A DNA stretch of 44,410 nucleotides from an uncultured Campylobacter sp. (GCA_937965895.1 CALCKS010000236.1:1-44410); one strand, 5' to 3'; counted from the first letter of the stretch, positions 1 through 9,216 are shown. A program made the numbers and translations. The notes: generated by a model not told the origin, from the letters alone.

Positions 1-30
1 AAATTTAAGCTTTTAAAATTAATCTTGATG

Positions 31-36
31 TATAAT
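31..36 (+). promoter_or_regulatory. Putative sigma70 -10 box for the AbgA-like gene
   Basis: A TATAAT hexamer lies 46 bases before the start codon in an AT-rich stretch. No clear -35 is seen, which is usual for Campylobacter sigma70 promoters. A TAAGGAG ribosome site follows at 71-77. Confidence 0.5.
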
Positions 37-82
37 ATATCTTTAAGAAAAATAATAAAAATTCTAAATTTAAGGAGCAAAA

Positions 83-1402
83 ATGGACGAGGTGGCAGCA
101 AAAGTCGAAGCGCTAAAAGACGAAATGGTGAAAAATAGGCGGTTTTTTCACTCGCATCCAGAGACCGGTTTTTTCACGTTTTTTACGACGGCAAAGATCG
201 CTAGTGAGCTAAAAAAGCTCGGCTACAGCCTAAAAATGGGACGCGAGATAATGAAGCCCGAAGCCAGAGCAGGTCTTGGCAGCGAAAAAGATAAAGAAAA
301 ATATCTGGAGCGCGCAAAAAGCCTGCTAAGCGCCGATGAGCGCGAGTTTTTGCCTGTGATGGAGGATGGGCTCACAGGCGTGGTGGCCGAGCTTGATACG
401 GGCAGGCCGGGCAAGACGCTTGCGTTTAGATTCGACATCGACGGCGTGGACGTGACCGAGAGCAAAGATGAGGCGCACAGACCGTTTAAAGAGGGCTTTA
501 GAGCCGATATAGACGGCATCACGCACGCCTGCGGGCATGACGGACACATCACGATCGGCCTAGCGATGGCTAAACTCATTGCGCAAAATCTGGACGATTT
601 TAAAGGCAAATTTAGATTTATATTTCAAACCGCCGAGGAGGGCACCAGAGGCGCCGTGCCGATGGAGCAAGCGGGCGTGCTAGAGGGCGTGGACTACCTA
701 CTAGGCGGTCATATCGGCTTTCAGGCAAAGACTAGCGGCGGCATCATCTGCGGTACGAACAAGCTTCTTGCGACGTCGAAATTTGACGTAAATTTCACTG
801 GTAGATCGGCTCACGCGGCGGGCGCTCCGCAGGAGGGGGCAAACGCGCTGCTAGCGGCAGCTCAGGCGGCTCTAGCCATGCACGGCATCACGCGCCATGC
901 CGACGGAGTTACGCGTATAAACGTGGGCGTTTTGCGAGCGGGCGAGGGACGAAACGTCATCGCGCCAAACGGCTACATAGCCTGCGAAACGCGCGGCGAA
1001 ACGACCGAGCTAAATGAATTTATGTTTCAAAAATGCATGGACATCGTCGCAGGCGTCGCGCAGATGTACGGCGTGCAGTACGACGTGAAGCTAACCGGTG
1101 GCACGAGCGGCGGCGACAGTAGCGAGGAGATCACGGACATCTACGAGCGCGCCGCGCGCCAGTCGCCTTTTATCAAAGATGAGCTTATCGTGCGGGATCT
1201 AAATTTCGGCGCTTGCGAGGACTTCGCACACTTTATGCACGCCGTGCAAAAAGCAGGCGGCAAGAGCGGCTACCTGATGATCGGCACCAAGCTCGCCGCT
1301 GGGCATCACAACGGCGCATTTGACTTTGACGAGAGCGCGCTGTTATCTGGCACGGACGTGTTTTTACGGTCGGCATACGCGATAAATGGCAAGGACGCGT
1401 GA
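83..1402 (+). CDS. M20-family amidohydrolase, AbgA-like (p-aminobenzoyl-glutamate hydrolase subunit A type)
   Basis: A 439-residue zinc peptidase of the M20 amidohydrolase group. H23-x-H25-P-E-T near the N-terminus, C150-G-H152-D-G-H155 and the E185-E186 pair are the usual metal and catalytic signatures. The length and the long insert between the first His motif and the HACGHDGH block fit AbgA rather than shorter hippurate hydrolases (HipO). AbgA normally works with AbgB to cut p-aminobenzoyl-glutamate, a folate breakdown product, but no abgB is next to it, so the substrate is inferred only from family shape. No signal peptide, so cytoplasmic. The ATG has a strong TAAGGAG site 5 bases upstream. 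The gene stands alone: the next gene is convergent. Confidence 0.85.
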   Translation: MDEVAAKVEALKDEMVKNRRFFHSHPETGFFTFFTTAKIASELKKLGYSLKMGREIMKPEARAGLGSEKDKEKYLERAKSLLSADEREFLPVMEDGLTGVVAELDTGRPGKTLAFRFDIDGVDVTESKDEAHRPFKEGFRADIDGITHACGHDGHITIGLAMAKLIAQNLDDFKGKFRFIFQTAEEGTRGAVPMEQAGVLEGVDYLLGGHIGFQAKTSGGIICGTNKLLATSKFDVNFTGRSAHAAGAPQEGANALLAAAQAALAMHGITRHADGVTRINVGVLRAGEGRNVIAPNGYIACETRGETTELNEFMFQKCMDIVAGVAQMYGVQYDVKLTGGTSGGDSSEEITDIYERAARQSPFIKDELIVRDLNFGACEDFAHFMHAVQKAGGKSGYLMIGTKLAAGHHNGAFDFDESALLSGTDVFLRSAYAINGKDA

Positions 1403-1741
1403 GGCTAAATTTGAGTCAAATTTGACGAATTTACGTCGCTTACGGTCGGCTTGATCGGTTTTTTATCATCGGTCGAGCTGACGTGGCGGCGTGGATTTAT
1501 ATTTTTAGCTTTTAAATTTTGATAAATTCGGCGGTTAAATTTGCTCGGCAGTCGGTCGTAAATTTGGCTGGTTGAGTAGTGTCGTCGAAACCGTGCGGTG
1601 ACAAGGCAAAAAATTAAGCAAAAGATGTGCGCAAAGTCGGTTAAATTCGACTTTGGCAAATTTGGGTTTATTTTTGTGTATAGTCAAGTGCGGAGTGTTA
1701 TTTTGCTCAAATTCGCCGAAAATTTTAAAAACACGAAAACA
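1403..1741. other. Gene-free stretch between convergent genes
   Basis: About 340 bases between the ends of two convergent genes. It is rich in AAATTT and holds the palindrome GTCAAATTTGAC near 1414. Short frames on both strands look like chance. One hairpin at 1632-1655 is listed separately. Confidence 0.5.
1632..1655. terminator. Possible bidirectional terminator hairpin
   Basis: CAAAGTCG (1632-1639) pairs perfectly with CGACTTTG (1648-1655) over an 8-base loop. It lies between two converging genes, where a shared terminator is expected. There is no T-run on either side, so the call rests on position and stem only. Confidence 0.35.
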
Positions 1742-2788
1742 TTAATTCAAAAAATCCCTCGGTTTATTTACTATCTCGTCATTTATGTATTCTTCGTCGG
1801 GATAGCATTTGTCTATTTTTACGCCGCAGATTTTGTTTAGATTATACATTGTCGTTTTGGTCGCCAGGTTTTCGCATAGGTTTATATCTATGATGTATTT
1901 TATATTTTTATATTTTTCTGAGGCAAAAAATGGATTATCTCCCGAGTATGCAAAGTTCATGGCGTTTAGATAAGTGTTTATATATTGATTATCGCAGGAT
2001 AGGTTATTTTTTAAGATATCTGCGTAAATAATCTTTTGAGATATAGCGATAAGAGCTATATATAAAGAGCGCAATATGCTATCGTTTGCTGTTTCTAACT
2101 CTCGTTTTAGTGATTTATCTTCGTTTATATTTTTTTGATACCGCGAGAGGATTTCGACGATACGTTTGTTTTTATCTATGACGTCTTGTTTGACTAAGGC
2201 TTTTTTGCTCAGTTCTGGCGCTAGTTTGCTTGAATGCCCTGCGTATAAATAAGTAAAATACACAAAATATTCAGCCAAAATCGGAACTAGCTTATAGTTT
2301 TTTCGGCTTAAATTCGGATCTTTAAATTTCTTAGCGTCAAGCTCGATCATCGTTTGATATACGTTATCTAGCAGGTCGGTTTGTTTTTTATCTACGACGT
2401 ATGGGCTTGGATAATATTTCTCTTTGGGCATATAGTTTTTTCTCACGTAAAAGTAAAGATTAAATTTATAGTTCCAAAGAGCTCTTTCGGCATCGTCTTC
2501 GGGGATATATTTTATGCCTTTGTTATAAAGGTAGCTTTGTAGCTTGTTTAGCGGTTTCATTATGGCGCTATCGGCGTCAAATACGCTATTTAGTATAACC
2601 CTATACGCGTACACTACGTTATTGAGCACGAAATACTCTCTGGCCTCGGGATAGACGTCGTTTATGTGCTTTCTTCTTTCGGCTTGATAAAAGGATAAAT
2701 TTATCATGACAAAAACGACTAAAATTATTTTTAGCGTGCGTTTTTTACGCTGTTTGGGCGTTTGCGGCGAGGCCGTATTTTCTTTCAA
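1742..2788 (-). CDS. Unknown membrane-anchored protein
   Basis: A 348-residue protein I do not recognise. A basic N-terminus (about residues 12-20) is followed by one hydrophobic segment (about residues 20-34), suggesting a type II anchor or uncleaved signal with a large periplasmic or soluble domain. The rest is rich in Tyr, Lys, Asn and Asp with predicted helices. Four cysteines in the last third (in SCDN, LCEN, ICGV and KCYP contexts) could form disulphides outside the cytoplasm. It lies 80 bases downstream of pyrC on the same strand; its AT-rich codon use differs from pyrC and pyrB, so it may be an accessory gene read through from the pyr operon or have its own promoter. Confidence 0.7.
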   Translation of the reverse strand: MKENTASPQTPKQRKKRTLKIILVVFVMINLSFYQAERRKHINDVYPEAREYFVLNNVVYAYRVILNSVFDADSAIMKPLNKLQSYLYNKGIKYIPEDDAERALWNYKFNLYFYVRKNYMPKEKYYPSPYVVDKKQTDLLDNVYQTMIELDAKKFKDPNLSRKNYKLVPILAEYFVYFTYLYAGHSSKLAPELSKKALVKQDVIDKNKRIVEILSRYQKNINEDKSLKRELETANDSILRSLYIALIAISQKIIYADILKNNLSCDNQYINTYLNAMNFAYSGDNPFFASEKYKNIKYIIDINLCENLATKTTMYNLNKICGVKIDKCYPDEEYINDEIVNKPRDFLN

Positions 2789-2868
2789 ATTTACTCCGAT
2801 TAGTTAAATTTTGCGGTAGCCTTAACCGCCGCAAAGTCAAATTTCAAATTTATGTCAAATTTATCGGA

Positions 2869-4149
2869 TCACGCCACGATATTTGGAAACTCAAACACCG
2901 TTTTCCCGCTTTTTATCGTGATTACCGCTGCGCCTTTTAGCATTTTGCCTAGCAGCGGGGAGTTTTGGGATTTTGATTTATTTAGGTTTTTGTCGTAGAG
3001 ATATTCGAATTTTGGATCTATTATCGCGATGTCGGCGAGGTAGCCCTCCGCGATCACGCCTTTGTTTTTTAGTCTTAAAATTTTAGCCGCATTGTATGAC
3101 GTCAGAGCCGCCATCTGCTCGATACTTATCACGCCGTCGTTTACCAAATCTAGCGTCATAGGCACGAGGGTTTGTAGGCCAAGGATGCCAAATGGCGCCT
3201 TGTCAAATTCTAAAAATTTCTCGTCGTTGTGGTGCGGGGCGTGGTCGGTCACGATGACGTCGATGAGGCCGCTTTTTAGTCCATCTCTGATCGCCTCTAC
3301 GTCTGATTTCGTGCGAAGCGGCGGCGACATTTTAAAGTTCGTATCGTAGCCTAGCAGCTCGTCTTCGGTGTAGGTAAAGTGGTGCGGCGTCGCCTCGCAG
3401 GTCACGTTTATGCCGGCTGCGCGAGCCTGCGCTATGAGCTTTAGCGACCACTCGGAGCTAACGTGTGCGATGTGGATGTGGCCGCCTGTGAGCTTGGCTA
3501 GCAGTAGATCGCGCGAGACCATGATCTCTTCTTGCTCGCGCGGCATGCCCTTGATGCCTAGTATCGCCGAGACGCGGCCCTCGTTCATGTGGCCGCCGCG
3601 GCATAGCGAGCAGTCCTGGGAGTGGTTGATGACGAAGCTGCCGAAGTGCTTTGAGTACTCAAGCGCGTATCTCATCACGTCGCTGCCGGCTACGGGCAAA
3701 CCGTCATCGCTAAACGCCACTGCGCCCGCCTGCGTCATATCGCCCATCTCTACGCACTTTTTGCCGTCCATCTTGCTAGTTATCGCACCGATAGGCAGCA
3801 GGTCGATGAGGCCGCGAGCTTTTGCCTTAGTTACCATATCGCGCGTGACGACGGCGTTGTCGTTTACGGGATTTGTATTTGCCATCGGGCAGCAGGTGGT
3901 TACGCCGCCGGCGACTGCGGTCTCGGAGCCTGTGTTTATATCGTCTTTATACTCAAGGCCGGGATCGCGAAAATGCACGTGCATATCGATTAGACCCGGC
4001 ATCACGAGCTTGCCGCTAGCGTCTATTATTTTATCGGCTGCCGGTTCGTCCGCGGTGATGAGAGCGATCTTGTCGCCATCTATCAGGACGTTTGCTTTTT
4101 GCGAGCCGTTATGATTTACGATCGTGCCGTTTTTGATGAGAGTTTTCAT
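2869..4149 (-). CDS. pyrC: Dihydroorotase, class I
   Basis: Makes dihydroorotate from carbamoyl-aspartate, the third step of pyrimidine synthesis, in the cytoplasm. 426 residues, the size of class I bacterial dihydroorotases. H57-x-H59 with following RDPGLEYKDD is the metal-binding start of the amidohydrolase barrel; H176, H229 and the T-D302-H-A-P-H-H motif supply the remaining ligands and catalytic Asp. An Asp-rich FSDDG segment stands where other classes use a carbamylated lysine, as in class I enzymes. Its ATG overlaps the pyrB stop in a 4-base ATGA, so the two are translationally coupled. Confidence 0.96.
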   Translation of the reverse strand: MKTLIKNGTIVNHNGSQKANVLIDGDKIALITADEPAADKIIDASGKLVMPGLIDMHVHFRDPGLEYKDDINTGSETAVAGGVTTCCPMANTNPVNDNAVVTRDMVTKAKARGLIDLLPIGAITSKMDGKKCVEMGDMTQAGAVAFSDDGLPVAGSDVMRYALEYSKHFGSFVINHSQDCSLCRGGHMNEGRVSAILGIKGMPREQEEIMVSRDLLLAKLTGGHIHIAHVSSEWSLKLIAQARAAGINVTCEATPHHFTYTEDELLGYDTNFKMSPPLRTKSDVEAIRDGLKSGLIDVIVTDHAPHHNDEKFLEFDKAPFGILGLQTLVPMTLDLVNDGVISIEQMAALTSYNAAKILRLKNKGVIAEGYLADIAIIDPKFEYLYDKNLNKSKSQNSPLLGKMLKGAAVITIKSGKTVFEFPNIVA

Positions 4150-5078
4150 TTTGCGCCTTTATTTTTGATGAGAGTTTCTAGGATCGCCATCCTGACGGCG
4201 ACGCCGTTTTCGACCTGATTTAGCACGTGCGAGTAGCGCGGATCATCGGCCACGTCGGAGTTTATCTCGACGCCGCGGTTTATCGGGCCCGGGTGCAGGA
4301 TCATGACGCCATCTTTGGCGTATTTCATTTTGGCTTGGGTTAGGCCGAAAAATTTGGAGTACTCGCGTACGGACGGAAACGCAATCTCATCGTCCTGACG
4401 CTCGAGCTGGATACGTAGCATGATGATGACGTCCGAGTCCTCGACGGCCTCACGCATATCGGAACAAATTTGACAGCCAAAAGCCTCCATGCCCGTTAAA
4501 AACATCGGCGGGCCAAATAGCTTAACCTTGGCTCCGAGCGTTTTTAGGACGTAGATGTTTGAGCGTGCCACGCGGCTGTGAAAGATATCGCCGATGATAG
4601 CGACCGTGAGATTTTCTAGGCTGCCGCGATTTTCCAGTATAGTAAAGAGATCAAGCAACGCTTGACTAGGGTGTTCGTTGAGTCCGTCGCCGGCGTTTAC
4701 GACGTGAGCATCGGTATTTTCAGCGATAAATTTAGCCGCGCCCGAGCTGTAGTGGCGCACGACTACGATGTCCGTCTTCATCGCGACGATGTTATGGACG
4801 GTGTCGATGAGCGTTTCGCCCTTTTTGGTGCTGGAGCTTGAGGCGGTGAAATTTATAGCGTCGGCTCCGAGGCGCTTAGCCGCGATCTCAAAGCTCGTTC
4901 GCGTTCTAGTCGAGTTTTCGAAAAAGGCGTTTACGGTCGTTTTGCCGTAGAGCGACTTGGCTTTTTTGGTCTCGGAGTTATTTAACGCCTTAAACTCCTT
5001 GGCTAAATTTAAGAAATGATAAATTTCGTCTTTGGTTAAATTTACAGCGGTTACGAGGTCTTTTTTGGTATAGCTCAT
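4146..5078 (-). CDS. pyrB: Aspartate carbamoyltransferase, catalytic chain
   Basis: Joins carbamoyl phosphate and aspartate, the committed step of pyrimidine synthesis. The 310-residue length is that of a catalytic chain. The carbamoyl-phosphate loop S56-T-R-T-R-T and the H136-P-S-Q motif are intact, and a C-terminal HPGPINRGVEI block carries the aspartate-binding loop. No pyrI regulatory chain is present beside it, so a trimeric unregulated enzyme or PyrC-associated complex (as known in Aquifex, which also has class I PyrC) is plausible but inferred. An 'aagga' site precedes the ATG; about 66 bases separate it from the upstream membrane-protein gene. Confidence 0.96.
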   Translation of the reverse strand: MSYTKKDLVTAVNLTKDEIYHFLNLAKEFKALNNSETKKAKSLYGKTTVNAFFENSTRTRTSFEIAAKRLGADAINFTASSSSTKKGETLIDTVHNIVAMKTDIVVVRHYSSGAAKFIAENTDAHVVNAGDGLNEHPSQALLDLFTILENRGSLENLTVAIIGDIFHSRVARSNIYVLKTLGAKVKLFGPPMFLTGMEAFGCQICSDMREAVEDSDVIIMLRIQLERQDDEIAFPSVREYSKFFGLTQAKMKYAKDGVMILHPGPINRGVEINSDVADDPRYSHVLNQVENGVAVRMAILETLIKNKGAK

Positions 5079-5144
5079 CCGTTTTTTCCTTAGAAAGATA
5101 GAGTTAAATCAAAAAAGCGATATTACCCCGTTTTTACTTAAGGT

Positions 5145-5603
5145 TTAATTTTGCAGTTTGCTAAACTCCGCGCCCAGACGCTCCCTAATCTCGTCGCCCG
5201 CGCGCTCGCCGTCTTTGAAATTTTCCGTGACGAGATCATCTAGGCGGCTAAGCACCTCAAAGAGCTCGCTTTCCCATTTATCGGGGTTTCTAGCGGTGTT
5301 CATCGTCTCGATAAATGTTAGTTTCTTGCTCATCTCGCTTAGGCTTTCTAAAAATTTTTCTTTTAAATCCTCGTTTTTTAGGGCGTCGTCGTAGAGCGCT
5401 TTCATCTTTAGCTCTCTTAGCTCGCCGTTTATTATCTCGCAAAAATCTTTATACTTTTGCACCGAAATTTGACGCACAGCCTCGGGGGAGTTGTTTGCTA
5501 AAGTACCGTTCTCGTCAATCTTTCTTGTTATCTTTTGTATCTGCGCGTAGAGAACGAGCGCGGCTATGACGCAGATGACGGCGTAAAATGCGATAGATGA
5601 CAT
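5145..5603 (-). CDS. Small membrane-anchored protein of unknown function
   Basis: 152 residues. The first 22 or so residues are a hydrophobic helix starting just after the initiator Met, giving a single membrane anchor; the rest is acidic, highly helical and charged, suggesting an extended cytoplasmic or periplasmic coiled segment. No catalytic motif is visible. It sits 30 bases after rarD and 66 bases before pyrB on the same strand, so it may share their transcript. Function not recognised. Confidence 0.7.
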   Translation of the reverse strand: MSSIAFYAVICVIAALVLYAQIQKITRKIDENGTLANNSPEAVRQISVQKYKDFCEIINGELRELKMKALYDDALKNEDLKEKFLESLSEMSKKLTFIETMNTARNPDKWESELFEVLSRLDDLVTENFKDGERAGDEIRERLGAEFSKLQN

Positions 5604-5633
5604 TGTTTTTCCTTTTTTGATTTAAATTTGCGG

Positions 5634-6524
5634 TTATACTGAAATTTTGCTTTTTTTACTATAAATCGCGCTAAAGCTAACCACCGCTAGCGCGCTCCAG
5701 ATCAGCAAAAACGACAGCGCCTTAAGCGCGCTAATCTGCTCGCCGTAGTAAAAAACGGCAAGCAAAAGCTGCATCGAAGGTGATATGTACTGCAAATAGC
5801 CGATCGTGCTCAAATTTAGCCTCGTGGCTGCCGAGTTAAAAAGCAAAAGCGGCACGACGGTCGCAGGCCCGCAAAGAGCGATCAAAAGCCCGAACCACGA
5901 AAAGCTAAAGTGATTTTGCCCGCTAGCGGCGACGAAAAATAGTGCGACGAGCGCGATAGGAGCGATGAGCGCGGTCTCGACGAAAAGCCCCTCCAAAGAT
6001 GGCACGCTAAGGCGCTTTCTAATGAGCGAATAAAATCCAAACGTGATAGGCAAAATGATAGATATGATAGGTAGGCCGCCCGCGTCGTAAATTTGCACGC
6101 CGATAGCGACAAAGACGATAGCGATGGCAAATTTGCCCGCGCGCGATAGCTTTTCTTTTAAAATCAGCACGCCAAGGAGCATGTTTACGAGCGGATTTAT
6201 GAAGTATCCCAGGCTAGTTTCCACGATTTTTCCGATATTTACGGCGTAGACGTAGATCCACCAGTTGGCGGCAATGAGAAGTCCCGTGACAAATAGCCAA
6301 AACGTAGTTTTTTTGTTACTTAAAATTTTCTTTGTGGCGCCTAGTTTGCGGCCAAATTTGAGTAGCAAAAACAAAAGCAGCACCGACCAAAGGATGCGGT
6401 GAGCGACGATCTCGGTAGCCGAAAGCGCGCTGAGTTGTTTAAAATAAATAGGAAAAACGCCCCAGATCATAAAGACCGATAGGCCGTAGATGAAGCCGAT
6501 TTTGGTTTGATTTTTCTCTTGCAT
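5634..6524 (-). CDS. rarD: RarD-type EamA/DMT-superfamily permease
   Basis: A 296-residue integral membrane protein with about ten hydrophobic segments, opening with GLSVFMIWGVFPIYFKQL, which is the typical start of the RarD family (protein RarD, chloramphenicol-sensitivity family of EamA transporters). The N-terminal part also carries the typical AHRILWSVLLL segment. Substrate unknown in most bacteria. It is the first gene of the minus-strand run and is divergent from the DAHP synthase gene; the two share the 6525-6687 region for their promoters. Confidence 0.85.
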   Translation of the reverse strand: MQEKNQTKIGFIYGLSVFMIWGVFPIYFKQLSALSATEIVAHRILWSVLLLFLLLKFGRKLGATKKILSNKKTTFWLFVTGLLIAANWWIYVYAVNIGKIVETSLGYFINPLVNMLLGVLILKEKLSRAGKFAIAIVFVAIGVQIYDAGGLPIISIILPITFGFYSLIRKRLSVPSLEGLFVETALIAPIALVALFFVAASGQNHFSFSWFGLLIALCGPATVVPLLLFNSAATRLNLSTIGYLQYISPSMQLLLAVFYYGEQISALKALSFLLIWSALAVVSFSAIYSKKSKISV

Positions 6525-6687
6525 TTTTCCGCTTTTTTGGCGAAATTATATTTATTTGTCGTTAATCAAAGCTTATGTGGCTCAAAAATGCGCAGCGAGG
6601 GCAAATTTGAGGGTAAAATTTGAAATTTTATCTGTAATAAAAGTTCTTTTAGCTAAAATCGGCGTTATTTTTAAAAAAGGTTTAAAG

Positions 6688-8025
6688 ATGTGGAGCAGAG
6701 ATTCGTGGAGAAAATTTAATATCTTGCAGCAGCCTAGCTACCCCGACGAGGTCTTGCTAAAAAAGGCCGAGGATAAGCTAAAGACGATGCCGCCGCTAGT
6801 TTTTGCCGGCGAGGCTAGAAACCTAAAACAAGATTTGGCTAAGGTTTGCAACGGCGAGGCGTTTTTGCTACAAGGCGGCGACTGCGCGGAGAGTTTTTCA
6901 AATTTCAACGCCGTAAATATCCGCGATATGTTTAAAGTGATGCTGCAAATGGCGATCGTTCTAACGTTTGCCGGACGCTGCCCCGTCGTAAAAGTAGGGC
7001 GCGTGGCGGGTCAGTTTGCCAAGCCTAGAAGCTCGGACTACGAGGAGCAAGGCGGCGTAAAGCTACCGAGCTACCGCGGCGACATCATAAACGGTTTTGA
7101 ATTTAATGCCGAGGCTCGCGTGCCCGATCCAAATCGCATGATCGAGGCGTATTATCAAAGCGCATCCACGATGAACCTGCTTCGCGCCTTTTCTCGCGGC
7201 GGTCTAGCCGATCTGCACGAGGTAAATCGCTGGAACTTAGGCTTTATCAAAAAGCCAGAGCTTGACGCCAAATACGGCGAGCTAGCTAGGCAGCTGAGCC
7301 AAACTCTAGCGTTTATGGGAGCTTGCGGTATAAACGCCTCAAATACTCCCGCGCTTAGCGAAACCAAGGTCTACACCTCGCACGAGGCGCTTTTGCTGCC
7401 GTATGAGGAGGCTCTAACGAGAGAGGATAGCCTTACCGGCGACTGGTACGACTGCTCAGCGCATATGCTCTGGATCGGCGAGCGCACTCGCGGCATAAAC
7501 GACGCTCACGTACATTTTTTAAGCGGCGTACACAATCCTTTAGGCGTCAAAATCGGACCAAACGCAACCGCGCAGGACGTCATCGCGCTCGCAAATGCGC
7601 TAAATCCGCAAAATGAAGCAGGTAGACTGAACGTAATAATCAGAATGGGTGCCGATAAAATCGGCGAGCGGCTGCCTAAAATCCTACGCGAAGTAAAGCG
7701 CGAAGGGCTAAATATCGTCTACAGCATAGATCCTATGCACGGCAACACGATAAAGGCAGCAAACGGCTACAAGACGCGCGAATTTGACAAAATCCTAGCC
7801 GAAGTGCAGAGCTTTTTCGAGATACATAGAGCCGAAGGTACGCATGCGGGCGGCGTGCATCTAGAGATGACGGGCCAGGACGTGACCGAGTGCATGGGCG
7901 GGTCATTTAAACTAAACGAGGATGATCTGGCGCACAGATACGAGACGCAGTGCGATCCGCGCCTAAACGCCGACCAGTCGCTAGAACTAGCGTTTTTAAT
8001 CGCCGAGTTTTTAAAGAAAATTTAG
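6688..8025 (+). CDS. 3-deoxy-7-phosphoheptulonate (DAHP) synthase, class II
   Basis: Condenses phosphoenolpyruvate and erythrose 4-phosphate, the entry step of the shikimate pathway. 445 residues from the chosen start, the size of class II enzymes. The LQGGDCAESF block (metal-binding Cys), RMGADKIGERLP, and DPMHGNTIKA motifs are all class II signatures. An open frame extends 44 codons further upstream (from 6556), but the ATG at 6688 is preferred because it has an AAAAAAGG-type ribosome site and the protein then begins MWSRDSWR, as in other family members; the upstream part is low-complexity promoter DNA. Its transcript probably ends at the hairpin at 8033-8060. Confidence 0.94.
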   Translation: MWSRDSWRKFNILQQPSYPDEVLLKKAEDKLKTMPPLVFAGEARNLKQDLAKVCNGEAFLLQGGDCAESFSNFNAVNIRDMFKVMLQMAIVLTFAGRCPVVKVGRVAGQFAKPRSSDYEEQGGVKLPSYRGDIINGFEFNAEARVPDPNRMIEAYYQSASTMNLLRAFSRGGLADLHEVNRWNLGFIKKPELDAKYGELARQLSQTLAFMGACGINASNTPALSETKVYTSHEALLLPYEEALTREDSLTGDWYDCSAHMLWIGERTRGINDAHVHFLSGVHNPLGVKIGPNATAQDVIALANALNPQNEAGRLNVIIRMGADKIGERLPKILREVKREGLNIVYSIDPMHGNTIKAANGYKTREFDKILAEVQSFFEIHRAEGTHAGGVHLEMTGQDVTECMGGSFKLNEDDLAHRYETQCDPRLNADQSLELAFLIAEFLKKI

Positions 8026-8032
8026 CTTTAGC

Positions 8033-8060
8033 GGGCGTAAATTTGGTTAAATTTGCGCCC
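8033..8060 (+). terminator. Terminator-like hairpin after DAHP synthase
   Basis: GGGCGTAAATTT (8033-8044) pairs with AAATTTGCGCCC (8049-8060), 12 pairs with one T:G wobble and a 4-base loop, 8 bases after the stop codon. CTTTAAATTT follows instead of a pure T-run. Confidence 0.65.
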
Positions 8061-8215
8061 CTTTAAATTTAACGCGCTTTAAATTTGGCTCTCAAATTTA
8101 CCGAATTTAAACAAGCCAAATTTGATCTCACTTGCCTTTTGTCTTTTAAATTTGACCGTTTTTGTCTTTTTTAAATTAAATTTACCCCAAATTTCGCGAA
8201 TTTCTTAAAATTTAA

Positions 8216-8221
8216 TACAAT
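8216..8221 (+). promoter_or_regulatory. Putative -10 box for the flavoprotein operon
   Basis: TACAAT, 42 bases before the ATG at 8264, in a T/A-rich region downstream of the DAHP synthase hairpin. This would drive the seven-gene run up to 14786. A GGAGAG ribosome site precedes the ATG. Confidence 0.4.
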
Positions 8222-8263
8222 TTTCGCTACATTAATGAAAAATTATCAAATCGGAGAGAATCA

Positions 8264-9214
8264 ATGAGCGATGTTTACGACATTATCGTGATAGGCGGCG
8301 GCCCTTGCGGCATCGCGACCGTCGTAGAGGCGAGAGCCAATGGATTAAAAAAAGTTTTGCTTCTCGAAAAGGGCGATAACCACAGCCAAACTATAAGAAA
8401 ATTTTACAAAGACAATAAGCGCGTGGATAAGGAGTACAAAGGTCAAGACAGCACCATTCACGGCATCGTGTCCTTTGAAGACGGCACGAAAGAGAGCACG
8501 CTTGATTATTTCGATAAGCTGCTAGACGAGGAAAAGATCGAGGCCGTGTTTAACTCCGAGGTCGAAAGCGTAAAGAAAAAGGACGGTTTGTTTTTCGTGC
8601 ACACCGCAAAGGGCGACTATCAAGCCAAAAACGTGATGATAAGTATCGGTAAAATGGGACGCCCGAACAAGCCGGACTACAAAATCCCGCCTTCGCTAAA
8701 TAACGTTATAAATTTTAACCTAAACTCCTGTTCTAGCGGCGAAAAAGTGCTCGTGGTAGGCGGCGGAAACTCGGCTGTGGAGTACGCTATCGAGCTATGC
8801 CAATACAACAAAACGACGCTGGCTTACCGTAAGGATAAATTTAGTCGCGTAAATGACGTAAACGTAACGGCGCTGTGGGAACTAGAAAAAGCAAATAAGC
8901 TAAAAGTGCGACTAAATCACGATATAACCGAGATCGAAAACGAATCAGGGCGCGTTAGAGTGCACTTTTCAAACGGAAAAATCAGAGTCTACGATAGGGT
9001 TGTCTACGCTATCGGCGGCTCAACTCCGGTGGATTTTTTACAAAAATGCGGAGTGGAGCTTGACGCAGATAAAGATCCGGTCGTAAACGAATACTATGAA
9101 AGTAGCGTCGGCGGGCTATATATCGGCGGCGACATCGTGCTAAAAAACGGCGGCTCGATCGTACTCGCGCTAAACCACGCGCATAAGGTAGTCCAAGACA
9201 TCAAGGAAAAATAG
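8264..9214 (+). CDS. FAD/NAD(P)-dependent oxidoreductase, YpdA/thioredoxin-reductase-like
   Basis: A 316-residue two-dinucleotide-domain flavoprotein. The FAD-binding IVIGGGPCG motif is at residues 9-16 and a second GxGxxS-type motif (VVGGGNSAVEY) near residue 163 binds NAD(P)H; a C-terminal GGLYIGGD motif closes the FAD site. The CxxC redox pair of thioredoxin reductase is absent. Instead the only suggestive cysteine is C15 inside GGGPCG, a placement also found in the YpdA (bacillithiol-disulphide reductase) family. Campylobacter is not known to make bacillithiol, so the substrate is open. First gene of a compact run; the next start is 2 bases after its stop. Confidence 0.82.
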   Translation: MSDVYDIIVIGGGPCGIATVVEARANGLKKVLLLEKGDNHSQTIRKFYKDNKRVDKEYKGQDSTIHGIVSFEDGTKESTLDYFDKLLDEEKIEAVFNSEVESVKKKDGLFFVHTAKGDYQAKNVMISIGKMGRPNKPDYKIPPSLNNVINFNLNSCSSGEKVLVVGGGNSAVEYAIELCQYNKTTLAYRKDKFSRVNDVNVTALWELEKANKLKVRLNHDITEIENESGRVRVHFSNGKIRVYDRVVYAIGGSTPVDFLQKCGVELDADKDPVVNEYYESSVGGLYIGGDIVLKNGGSIVLALNHAHKVVQDIKEK

Positions 9215-9216
9215 AG

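Noticed and set aside
1598..1840. 80-residue plus-strand frame at the end of the unknown protein gene
   Set aside because: No ribosome site, begins in repetitive AAATTT DNA and overlaps the 3' end of the opposite-strand gene.
3410..4114. 234-residue frame antisense to pyrC
   Set aside because: Shadow of pyrC codon structure; no family features and pyrC is certain.
6556..6687. Upstream extension of the DAHP synthase frame
   Set aside because: Extension lacks a ribosome site and family similarity, and overlaps the divergent promoter region; ATG at 6688 fits better.
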